Shown here one piece after another: positions 13,197 through 20,397 of a stretch of DNA of 20,397 nucleotides (position 1 is its first letter; each line of letters starts with the position of its first letter). The notes under the pieces were generated by a model, which saw only the letters and a list, made by a program, of their open reading frames with translations, searched no databases and was not told the origin of the DNA. This DNA is from JAMCXS01 sp964459065. GTDB taxonomy: Bacteria; Acidobacteriota; Terriglobia; UBA7540. Location of the stretch: positions 1 through 20,397 of the forward strand of contig CAYWMN010000043.1 of NCBI GenBank assembly GCA_964459065.1. The letters run 5' to 3'. Position numbers and translations under genes: made by a program.

Positions 13197-14276
13197 ATGT
13201 TGTTGCGCCGAGGTCCGGCAGGGGCCTTCCAGCCAGGTTTGGACGGCGGGTTCTCGCTGATCGAGATGCTGGTGAGCGTGGTCATCATCGGTCTGTTGAT
13301 GTCGGCGGTTTTCCCTTTCCTTTTTCAGTCCCAAAAAAGGTACCAGGGACAAGTTGTGGCGGCAGAGGCGAATCAAAGCGCCCGCGCGGCGCTGGAGGTG
13401 ATGACGCAGGAAATCGGGCAGGCGGGTTTCAATCCCAATTTTACGGCGAACAAAACCTCCTCGGCGGTGGTGGCGCCAAACTCCAGCGCTCAATGTATCA
13501 CCTTGAACAACATCAGCCAGATTAGTCCGGGCGACTGGATTTCAGTCGATACGGGCGCGAACCATGAACGGGTGCGGGTGTTGTCAACTTCTGCTGTTTC
13601 GGGAACGCCCTGCGGCGCCTCCAAACAGATTCGAGCCGTTTTCCTGATGGCGCATGACGGTTCCACAACGCCTTTCCCGCTGATCAGCTACAAGATGCCT
13701 TATGGGACGGGAATTCTGGGGACGCCGGGCACCTCCACGGACCACCTCCTCGAATTTTATGGCGATATCTATCAGGATGGGGTGATCCGCTATGTGGTTT
13801 ACAGTCTATCGCCAGTGAGCCCGGCGAAATCGGTCAGCATCAACGGGACCACCTACACGCTGTATGACTTGTACCGGTCGGTGACGCCGGCAACTTTTAC
13901 GAACCTTCCTGTTCCTTCAACCTACTCGCCGCCTGCGAATGATTCGGCTTCGCCCATGGTGACCAACGTTCTATACAACACCACCAACCAGAGCGGGCCG
14001 ACCGGCCAGCCGATTTTCGCCTATCCGAACCAGGTTGTGATCGGCGTGGTGCCGAATCAGATTACGGTGGTCGGCACCGTCGAGGTGACGATCAGTGTGG
14101 CGATCAGCCCCAGGAGCCTTGAAACCTCGCAGGTGCAGTGGTTCACCATGGCCACTGAGATCCGTCCTTTGAACCTGACCGCCGCCATTAATATCAACAA
14201 TGCGGGCGGAGCCATTTACTTGCCGCCCAAGCCCGCCAGCCTGCCCATGACTTTCCCTTCAAATTATTATCCATGA
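13197..14276 (+). CDS. PilW/GspJ-like minor pilin
   Basis: A 359-residue prepilin-like protein. An 18-residue leader ends in DGG, followed by FSLIEMLVSVVIIGLLMSAV with Phe+1 and Glu+5. The next part has the helix ANQSARAALEVMTQEIGQAGF, a hallmark of PilW/GspJ proteins. The large beta-rich soluble domain is rich in Ser/Thr/Pro and ends with a run of Pro (LPPKPASLP). The open frame extends 131 codons upstream, but the ribosome binding site and the prepilin leader place the start at 13197, 11 bases after the previous stop. It is the third gene of the pilin operon; its stop codon overlaps the ribosome binding site of the next gene. Confidence 0.87.
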   Translation: MLLRRGPAGAFQPGLDGGFSLIEMLVSVVIIGLLMSAVFPFLFQSQKRYQGQVVAAEANQSARAALEVMTQEIGQAGFNPNFTANKTSSAVVAPNSSAQCITLNNISQISPGDWISVDTGANHERVRVLSTSAVSGTPCGASKQIRAVFLMAHDGSTTPFPLISYKMPYGTGILGTPGTSTDHLLEFYGDIYQDGVIRYVVYSLSPVSPAKSVSINGTTYTLYDLYRSVTPATFTNLPVPSTYSPPANDSASPMVTNVLYNTTNQSGPTGQPIFAYPNQVVIGVVPNQITVVGTVEVTISVAISPRSLETSQVQWFTMATEIRPLNLTAAININNAGGAIYLPPKPASLPMTFPSNYYP

Positions 14277-14280
14277 GGAG
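14275..14280 (+). promoter_or_regulatory. Ribosome binding site fixing the PilX-like start
   Basis: GAGGAG overlaps the stop codon of the PilW-like gene. It is nine bases from ATG at 14290 and only three from a TTG at 14284, so the ATG is the start. Confidence 0.7.
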
Positions 14281-14289
14281 CCCTTGCTG

Positions 14290-16011
14290 ATGCGAACCCG
14301 TGCCGATCAAAACCGCCCTGAGCGCTCGATGGGCCGCGAGCGTGGAATTGCGCTGATTCTTGTCCTGCTGGCGCTGCTGGTGTTGTCGGTGCTGGCGGCG
14401 GCCATCGTTTTTACGGCCCGGTCGGAGACCTTTGCCAGCTACAACTACAAATTGGGTACGCAGTCCGACTACCTGGCTAAAGCCGGCATTCAACGGGCTA
14501 TCAACTGGTTTCGCAGCACGCATTACCGCGCCCTCAGCCAGAGTGAAGCGAACACGGATTACGCTGTGACTTCTATCGGGAGCCCTTATAACCTCCTGAC
14601 TTCAAATGCCTCCCCGGTGATCTGCAAGTCGGGATGTTCCAGCAGCAACAGCCCGGTGCAACTGACCGGATTTGGAGATGGATCCAGCAACTATCCCGGC
14701 ATCGACAACACCGAAAGTACACCGGAAAAGGTTGCCGCCGCCTTTGCGTCCGACTTGAATGACCCGGCCAAGACCCGCATCACGGTTGATTCCGGTAATT
14801 CCGGCTTCTTCAACGTGAACGCCGTCCTGCTCAACTATCAGACCGTCAACATTGGCAATCAGCCTCCCTACACCGTCAGCGCGGTGGAAACCTGGCTGAT
14901 TACCTCCAAAGCTACCTGGACGGGCGATTCCGGATCGACCCGCGCGCTGGCCACGGCGGAAGAGGAGGCCATTGTTCAGCCCATCTACCTTCCGACTTGG
15001 GGCAACGCGCTTTATGGATTCTGCTCCGTCACCATGCAGGGAAGCAGCGGGACCTGCACGGATGCCTTCAACTCCGCGTTGGGACCTTACGCAGGCGGAA
15101 ACCCCAGCGTGGCTTCGGGGCAATGCAATTCAACCAGCGCCAACAACGTGATTGGCGCGGGCGCCTCTGTGGGCGCCAATGGCGGAGTTACCCTGGGAAG
15201 CAACGTTATTGTGGCCGGCGACGTCATTATCGGCACCAGTCCAACCTCCGGTTGTGGATCAAGCGGCTACAGCGGGAGCATCAGTTCCGTTCTGGGACAG
15301 GTCATTAACGGGCCGCACAAAGACCCGCCGCCCGTGCCGACTTTCCGGCCCGGGTTTCCCAGCGGCGCTCCGTCTTATTCCTTGAGCAGCGGCAGCGTCC
15401 AGGTTCTGCCGGTGGCAGCGACGTGGTCCAGTAGTCCTTTTCCACAAACCACTGGAGTGATGCCCGCAACAAGTTCGCCCTGCATGGATAGCTCCTGCAA
15501 CGGAACCGCCGCCCACCCTTACGAGATCTCCAGTATTTCCATGACGGGGGGCGGCCGTGGCGGCAACGCGCCGAGGCTTGAACTGGTTGGCGGGTCGAGT
15601 CCACTGAACCCTGTTTATTACGACATCGGCAGCTTGAGCCAGAACCAGGGGGAAATCGACGTTTCAGGCTATGTGGTGATCAACATCAAAAGCAGTCTCA
15701 GCATTGGCGGCCTCGGAATCGCCAATGGCGTTTCTTCCAGCATTCCGCCCGAATCCGTGGTGATCAACTACGCGGGAACCAACGCTGTTTCGATCAGCGG
15801 CAACGGGGCAATCTCAGCCCTGCTCAATGCCCCGAATGCAGACGTCAACTTGGGCGGAGGCGGCAGCGGCGGCTATTTCGTCGGCGCTGTTCAGGCGAAT
15901 AACGTTTCAGTGCAGGGTGGCTATCCGGTCCATTACGATGTTCAGCTCAGCCGAACTGGGGGGACCATGGGCGTTATGGTCACCTCGGCCTCCGGGCGGA
16001 AGAAGATGTAA
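14290..16011 (+). CDS. PilX/GspK-like pilus assembly protein with large Gly/Ser-rich C-terminal domain
   Basis: A 573-residue protein, long for a PilX (commonly about 200 residues). Residues 1-19 are a basic leader ending in RERG, then IALILVLLALLVLSVLAAAIVF, a membrane helix without Glu+5, as in PilX and GspK. A helical stretch (SDYLAKAGIQRAINWFRS) matches PilX N-terminal domains. The remainder is Gly/Ser/Asn-rich and beta-repeat-like. The last 100 residues (INIKSSLSIGG, ISALLNAPNADVNL, GGYFVGAVQANNVSVQGG, HYDVQL) resemble the C-terminal domain of DUF7305-type PilX relatives, probably a beta-solenoid. Several paired cysteines suggest disulfides. It ends the operon; no pilY1 adhesin gene follows. 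It may be the tip-exposed part of the complex, which is inference. Confidence 0.78.
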   Translation: MRTRADQNRPERSMGRERGIALILVLLALLVLSVLAAAIVFTARSETFASYNYKLGTQSDYLAKAGIQRAINWFRSTHYRALSQSEANTDYAVTSIGSPYNLLTSNASPVICKSGCSSSNSPVQLTGFGDGSSNYPGIDNTESTPEKVAAAFASDLNDPAKTRITVDSGNSGFFNVNAVLLNYQTVNIGNQPPYTVSAVETWLITSKATWTGDSGSTRALATAEEEAIVQPIYLPTWGNALYGFCSVTMQGSSGTCTDAFNSALGPYAGGNPSVASGQCNSTSANNVIGAGASVGANGGVTLGSNVIVAGDVIIGTSPTSGCGSSGYSGSISSVLGQVINGPHKDPPPVPTFRPGFPSGAPSYSLSSGSVQVLPVAATWSSSPFPQTTGVMPATSSPCMDSSCNGTAAHPYEISSISMTGGGRGGNAPRLELVGGSSPLNPVYYDIGSLSQNQGEIDVSGYVVINIKSSLSIGGLGIANGVSSSIPPESVVINYAGTNAVSISGNGAISALLNAPNADVNLGGGGSGGYFVGAVQANNVSVQGGYPVHYDVQLSRTGGTMGVMVTSASGRKKM

Positions 16012-16396
16012 AAGGCGAAATTCAGAGCGCCCTGCTGAGTACAAGATTTCCTTTGTTCGAGCTATTACCTGGCTTCCCCGCCCATTAATTTGTTGGTTAA
16101 GAGAACCGGTCCTTTCCTGACAGGCGGAGAGCTCGCCCTGGCTGGTAGCCGCTGGGCCTGCAGGGTTGCAGATGCAAGGCATGTTCCGGAAATGACTGAA
16201 ATCGCAGTAACGTTTGGCCGGTGGGCCGGCGGCGGGGCTGTTCGTGTGACCGACTGATCCCTTTCGCAACCTTGCTAATTTATGCAATAGAAAACCCTTG
16301 GGTCTTGCGCGTGCATCTTAGTTAGTGGGAAAATTAAGACATCCTCACACGATTTGGGTCCTCGGGCACGGAACACAGGAAAGGAGATAGTATTTC
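16012..16396. other. Intergenic region between the pilin operon and the HtrA-like gene
   Basis: These 385 bases hold no supported gene. I found no U-tailed terminator for the pilin operon and no convincing promoter. Short inverted repeats occur (GGCG/CGCC around 16124-16138; TTGCA-GA-TGCAA near 16165), and 16213-16240 is a run rich in GGCCGG. The A/T-richer part, 16270-16350, is the likeliest promoter area for the protease gene. The ribosome binding site AAGGAG is at 16381-16386. Confidence 0.5.
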
Positions 16397-17917
16397 ATGC
16401 CGCGTTTTTCAAAGCAGTTTTTGCGGGAAAACCTTTTGGGATTGAGCTTGACGATGGTGGGCCTTGTTTGTTTGGCTCTTGCATCCATCATGTATTTTGG
16501 GCAGCGCAGTTATTCCAACATCGCGCTGGCAAGCGGGCAGGCTCTCGACGGGCCTGACGTTAACGCTCTGGTCAATTTGAATAAAGCCTACGAGCGAATC
16601 GCCCAGACGGTGACCCCGGCGATTGTGAATATTCGGACGACACAGGTTATCAAAGTAAAGCAGTCCCCCTTTTTCTCGGACCCATTCTTCCGCCAGTTTT
16701 TCGGGAACGTTCCCGGCATGGGAATCCCCAAGGAGCAGAAAGAACATGCTCTGGGAAGCGGAGTCATCGTTTCACCCGAAGGGTATATCGTGACCAATAA
16801 CCACGTGATTGCTCACGCTTCGGATATCGAGGTGATGCTTTCTGACAAGCGGACCTTCAAGGGCAAGGTGATCGGCGCAGATCCGATGACGGACATTGCC
16901 GTGGTCAAGATCGACGCCAAGAACTTGCCGGTGGCCGCTTGGGGTAACTCCTCGGACCTGCATGTGGGCGACACGGTGATGGCTTTCGGCAATCCTTTTG
17001 GGCTGAATTTTACCGTGACGCGCGGAACCGTCAGCGCTCTGGGCCGTTCGGGTCTGGATATCGAAAAGATTGAGAACTTCATTCAGACGGATGCTGCCAT
17101 TAATCCTGGCAACTCTGGCGGCGCACTCGTCAACGTGCGCGGGCAGGTGATCGGGATTAACACCGCGATCGTAAGCGGACGATCCGGGCCGGGCGGAGAA
17201 GGTGGCTTTATTGGAATCGGTTTCGCCATTCCTTCCAACACCGTGAAGCACATCATGAGCGATCTGATCAAGACTGGCAAGGTGACCCGTGGTTACCTGG
17301 GCGTGGAGATCAGCGACCTGAACTCCGGCTTGGCAAAGCAGTTTGATGTGCCCGACAGTTCCGGAGCGCTTGTCCAAAATGTGGAACCCGGCGGGCCTGC
17401 GGAGAAGGCGGGGCTCAAGAATGGTGATGTGATCCGCAAATTCGACGGCGAAACCGTGGAGGGAGCCGATCAACTGACTTCCATGGTGACCAACACGAAT
17501 CCGGGGACCACGGTTACCCTGAGCATCTTGCGCAACGGCAAGCCGCTCAACATCAAGGTGCATTTGGTGGAGCGTCCGTCAAACCTTGGCATGCGTGCGG
17601 GCGAAGGCCAAGGGCCGTCAGGCACTGCGCTTGAGGGTCTTCAAGTGCAAAACCTCACGCCTGCTCTTCGCAACCAGTTGGGCTTGCAGAGTAATGTAAC
17701 GGGTGTGGTCATTTCGAACCTCGACCCCAACAGCGCAGCGGCGCAGGCCGGGCTTCAGCAGGGAGATGTCATCCAGGGCATCGACCGGCACCCTGTCCGC
17801 AACGTGAACGACTTCAACCGCTTGGCTGCACAGGCCAAAGGCCAGGTCCTGTTGCGGATCAATCGTGGCGGGTCGGGCGCTTATGTGGTTATTACCCCGG
17901 GCGGTGGCGGCGACTAA
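16397..17917 (+). CDS. Do/HtrA-family (DegP/DegQ-like) periplasmic serine endoprotease
   Basis: A 506-residue protease. Residues 13-34 form a hydrophobic N-terminal segment (signal peptide or membrane anchor). The trypsin-like domain (about 65-290) carries the full catalytic triad: His136 in TNNHVIAH, Asp166 in DPMTDIAVVKID, Ser240 in NPGNSGGAL. Residues 88-117 form an LA-loop-like stretch rich in Phe. Two PDZ domains follow, about 297-390 (RGYLGVEI, GGPAEKAGLKNGD) and about 412-503 (LEGLQVQN, AAQAGLQQGD). This architecture is that of DegP/DegQ, which degrade or chaperone misfolded envelope proteins. A final GGGGD tail is present. The ATG at 16397 has AAGGAG ten bases upstream. It ends in a strong terminator, so it is probably transcribed alone; secA converges on it. 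Confidence 0.93.
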   Translation: MPRFSKQFLRENLLGLSLTMVGLVCLALASIMYFGQRSYSNIALASGQALDGPDVNALVNLNKAYERIAQTVTPAIVNIRTTQVIKVKQSPFFSDPFFRQFFGNVPGMGIPKEQKEHALGSGVIVSPEGYIVTNNHVIAHASDIEVMLSDKRTFKGKVIGADPMTDIAVVKIDAKNLPVAAWGNSSDLHVGDTVMAFGNPFGLNFTVTRGTVSALGRSGLDIEKIENFIQTDAAINPGNSGGALVNVRGQVIGINTAIVSGRSGPGGEGGFIGIGFAIPSNTVKHIMSDLIKTGKVTRGYLGVEISDLNSGLAKQFDVPDSSGALVQNVEPGGPAEKAGLKNGDVIRKFDGETVEGADQLTSMVTNTNPGTTVTLSILRNGKPLNIKVHLVERPSNLGMRAGEGQGPSGTALEGLQVQNLTPALRNQLGLQSNVTGVVISNLDPNSAAAQAGLQQGDVIQGIDRHPVRNVNDFNRLAAQAKGQVLLRINRGGSGAYVVITPGGGGD

Positions 17918-17946
17918 AGCTGTGACCGGTCAGGGCGGTTAGTCAT

Positions 17947-18015
17947 ATCCTCCGCTCTCGGGAAAGCGGCTTCTTGTAAGGACGCCGCGATCCCGCTGAG
18001 CGGAGGATTTTTTTT
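17947..18015 (+). terminator. Intrinsic terminator of the HtrA-like gene
   Basis: ATCCTCCGCT (17947-17956) pairs perfectly with AGCGGAGGAT (17999-18008). The stem continues across a small internal loop (CGGGA/TCCCG) and is topped by a further hairpin (GCGGC/GCCGC and TTCT/AGGA). Eight T residues (18008-18015) follow, then seven Gs. It begins 30 bases after the stop codon. On the minus strand there is no U tract after the stem, so it would act mainly on plus-strand transcription. Confidence 0.85.
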
Positions 18016-18211
18016 GGGGGGGAATTTCAGCGGGCCGAGACCGCTAGAATTTGAATGCCCTTTGGTGTGTTGTCCTGGTCTGCTGCTTTTGGGGGAGTCT
18101 TCCCCGAGATCACTTCGGGTTGTTTCACTCAGGCTGGGCTTGGTCCCGGCCCGTCTGGGTTCACGATCGATACCGTTGTCGAAGTCAGCGGGAGTTGCGG
18201 AGGTGGAAAAC
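18016..18211. other. Gap between the HtrA-like gene terminator and the secA stop codon
   Basis: I see no gene here. Several open frames cross this stretch on both strands, but they overlap secA or the terminator, are rich in Pro/Arg/Ser and lack ribosome binding sites. A short stem AGCGG/CCGCT (about 18028-18045) has no U tract on the minus strand, so no clear secA terminator is visible. Confidence 0.45.
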
Positions 18212-20397
18212 TCAGGCTTGGGGATGCTGCTCGTCGGCTTTGGCAACTGCAGAGGCAGCGGCCGTGGGTGCTCCGTGGCACTTCTTGTACTTCTTGCCAC
18301 TGCCGCAGGGGCAAGGATCGTTACGGCCGATTTTTTCTTTGCGGATCACTTGCTGGGGCTTCTCCATGGCGCTGCCGCCCACCATCTGCATTTCCGCTTG
18401 CTCGCGCCGCTTGCGTTGCTGGTACTGGCGGATTAACTGCTCTTCCTCTTCCGGCGTCCTCATCAGGAACAGGTAGCGAAGACTTTCGTCCTCAACCCGG
18501 TCCATCAGTTCCTCAAACATATTGAAAGATTCCCGCTTGTATTCCACCAGCGGGTCGCGCTGCCCATAGCCACGCAGGCCGATGCCCTCCTTCAAGTGGT
18601 CCATGGCCAGCAGATGATCTTTCCATTGAGCGTCCACTACCTGCAGCATGATCATGCGCTCATGGAAGCGCATTCGCTCAGCGCTCCAGACCTTCTCTCG
18701 TTCCTCGTAGCGCTGGCGGACAATCTCCTTCAGGTCGTCACCCAGAATGTCGAGCCCTTTGGGATCGAACTGCAATTCACGGTTGCGGAGATCAATTCCA
18801 AAACGTCCCCAGAACTCGTTTTGCAGACCCTGCTGATTCCACTGATCGGCGCGTTGGTCTTTGGGGCAGTACGTTGTCAGGAGCCAGTTGACCACCCGGT
18901 CAATGGAGTCGAGCAGATAGTCCCGCTGGTCGTTGCCTTCCAGGAGTTGACGCCGGAGGCCATAAACGGTTTCGCGCTGTCGATTCATGACATCGTCGTA
19001 TTCCAACAAATGCTTGCGCGATTCAAAGTTCTGGCCTTCTACGGCTTTCTGCGCGGCCTCGATGCGCTTGGTGATCAACCTGGACTCGATCGGTACGCCT
19101 TCTTCCATGCCGAATTTGTGCATGACCTTGGAGATGCGTTCTCCGGCGAAGATCCGGAGCAGGTCGTCTTCAAGCGACAGGTAGAAGCGCGATGAACCGG
19201 GATCGCCCTGGCGGCCGGCGCGCCCGCGCAACTGATTGTCAATCCGGCGTGACTCATGCCGCTCGGTGCCGAGGATGTGCAAGCCTCCCAATCGAATCAC
19301 GCGGTCATGTTCAACGTCCGTGGTCGCCTTAAACTGGTTCACGAAATTCGTCCAGTTTTTCCGCCACTCGGCGTAGGCGTTGATGTAGGCCTGGTAAATT
19401 TCTTCCTGAGAGCCTCCTGTGGGGCGCCCAGGGGGTTCGGGATCGATCCCCTTCTGGCGGTATTTTTCCGGGGACTTGCGGAATTCCTCGCGAGCCAACA
19501 ATTCCGGGTTGCCGCCGAGCAGGATGTCGGTGCCGCGGCCGGCCATGTTGGTGGAAACGGTGACCGAACCCACGCGCCCGGCCTGGGCGACGATCTGAGC
19601 CTCGCGGTCATGCTGCTTGGCGTTCAGAATATTGTGCTTGATGTCGCGTCCTTTGAGGAACTCGATCAACCGTTCCGGCGGGCACTGGATTTCAATCAGG
19701 TAATCAAGGACTGCGATGGTATTTTCATCAGCGCCGCTCACCAGGCTGACGAACCCCGGAATCATTCCGTCATCGAGAGGCGGAGGCTCCTGCGGGAAAT
19801 AGCTCGGCACCCGGTTCTTCCGTTTGAGCAGCGCTTCGGCGAAACCCTGTTGGTTGCCGTTGGGGCTGGATGCGAGCGACCGGAAGCGGCCCTCTTTCAG
19901 GGTTTTCGCCAGCGTGGAAGCCCTGACGCCCGCCGCCACCAGCCATTCCAGCGCGGGACCGTGGTTGGCGAGAAGTTCTTGCGCCCACTTTTCGATTTTG
20001 AATCCTTCCACGCCCACGGCTTTCAGCAAGGCCTGGAAATGCTTGGGCAGGAAGCCTGCCTTGCGCAGTTGCGCGCTCAGGCGCTCGGATTTCTCAATCG
20101 CGATAGTGCCGACCAGCACCGGCTGGCCGCGCATGTGGTATTCCTTGATTTCCTCGATGACGGCGTCGAACTTTTCGCGTTCGGTGCGGTAGACGACGTC
20201 GGCGTGCTCATAGCGGATCAGCGGGCGGTTGGTGGGAATCACCAGGACTTCGAGCTCATAGATCTTTTCGAACTCGGCCGCTTCGGTTTCCGCCGTGCCG
20301 GTCATGCCGGCGAGCTTGTCGTACATGCGGAAATAATTCTGGAAGGTCACGGTGGCGAGCGTCTGATTCTCTTTTTCGATCTTGACGCCCTCTTTGG
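18212..20397 (-). CDS. secA: Protein translocase ATPase subunit SecA, C-terminal part (N-terminus off the window)
   Basis: The motor of the Sec pathway, which pushes unfolded preproteins through SecYEG using ATP. The frame runs to the right edge (it reads EGVKIEKENQTLATVTFQNY, inside the gene), so the first part with Walker A is missing. Residue numbers here count from 20350. Seen: KLAGMTGTAETEAAEF (12-27), GQPVLVGTIAIEKSE (75-89), TNMAGRGTDILLGG (267-280), LGGLHILGTERHESRRIDNQ (354-373), the scaffold and HSD helices, WKDHLLAMDHLKEGI (576-590), and the C-terminal zinc motif CPCGSGKKYKKCHG (680-693). The family has IEKSExLS..L...GI.HNVLNAK as one short stretch. Here about 140 extra residues lie between LRKAGF (95-100) and IKHNILNAK (237-245). 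The reading frame is unbroken and all motifs on both sides are intact. The stop is TGA at 18212-18214. Confidence 0.95.
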   Translation of the reverse strand, partial: KEGVKIEKENQTLATVTFQNYFRMYDKLAGMTGTAETEAAEFEKIYELEVLVIPTNRPLIRYEHADVVYRTEREKFDAVIEEIKEYHMRGQPVLVGTIAIEKSERLSAQLRKAGFLPKHFQALLKAVGVEGFKIEKWAQELLANHGPALEWLVAAGVRASTLAKTLKEGRFRSLASSPNGNQQGFAEALLKRKNRVPSYFPQEPPPLDDGMIPGFVSLVSGADENTIAVLDYLIEIQCPPERLIEFLKGRDIKHNILNAKQHDREAQIVAQAGRVGSVTVSTNMAGRGTDILLGGNPELLAREEFRKSPEKYRQKGIDPEPPGRPTGGSQEEIYQAYINAYAEWRKNWTNFVNQFKATTDVEHDRVIRLGGLHILGTERHESRRIDNQLRGRAGRQGDPGSSRFYLSLEDDLLRIFAGERISKVMHKFGMEEGVPIESRLITKRIEAAQKAVEGQNFESRKHLLEYDDVMNRQRETVYGLRRQLLEGNDQRDYLLDSIDRVVNWLLTTYCPKDQRADQWNQQGLQNEFWGRFGIDLRNRELQFDPKGLDILGDDLKEIVRQRYEEREKVWSAERMRFHERMIMLQVVDAQWKDHLLAMDHLKEGIGLRGYGQRDPLVEYKRESFNMFEELMDRVEDESLRYLFLMRTPEEEEQLIRQYQQRKRREQAEMQMVGGSAMEKPQQVIRKEKIGRNDPCPCGSGKKYKKCHGAPTAAASAVAKADEQHPQA

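Noticed and set aside
17914..18525. Several overlapping frames on both strands between the HtrA-like gene and secA
   Set aside because: They cross the terminator or the conserved secA C-terminus, and are Pro/Arg/Ser-rich with no ribosome binding site.
18212..20350. secA starting at base 20350
   Set aside because: The codon there is an internal Val; conserved SecA sequence continues without a break to the window edge.

Overview
This window holds chromosomal genes of a GC-rich diderm bacterium. My best guess is Acidobacteriota or a close relative. That is inferred from the mix of genes: a fused homocysteine methyltransferase/MTHFR, the xseB-ispA-dxs cluster, an M61 peptidase beside a DUF885 protein, a pilin cassette with a very large PilX-like member, and an HtrA with two PDZ domains. 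There is no rRNA gene or other marker to settle it. I see no CRISPR array, insertion sequence, integrase or confident tRNA.

Layout. Bases 1-212 (minus) are the N-terminus of a sodium:solute symporter cut by the window edge. Bases 467-5462 (minus) are a tight four-gene run, transcribed in the order Hcy methyltransferase/MTHFR, xseB, ispA, dxs; the last three overlap by a few bases. It joins one-carbon/methionine metabolism, a nuclease subunit and the start of isoprenoid synthesis. A DedA membrane protein (plus) diverges from it. Bases 6264-10154 (minus) encode two probable exported proteins, a Tat-signal DUF885 protein and an M61 peptidase with a PDZ domain. A cysteine desulfurase (plus) diverges from these.

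Bases 11939-16011 (plus) are a four-gene minor pilin/pseudopilin operon (GspH/FimT-, PilV/GspI-, PilW/GspJ- and PilX/GspK-like). All four have a prepilin-type N-terminal segment and none is followed by pilY1. A Do/HtrA-type protease (plus, 16397-17917) follows, with a clear intrinsic terminator. It converges on secA (minus, 18212 to the right edge, N-terminus missing).

Most genes are ordinary housekeeping genes. The points that stand out are a roughly 140-residue in-frame insertion in the second nucleotide-binding domain of SecA, a changed metal-binding motif in the DUF885 protein, a GDG-to-GDA change in the thiamine diphosphate motif of DXS, the pilin cassette with its large Gly/Ser-rich PilX-like protein, and a tRNA-T-arm-like structured leader upstream of the cysteine desulfurase. 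I found no clear sign of a wholly new multi-gene system.
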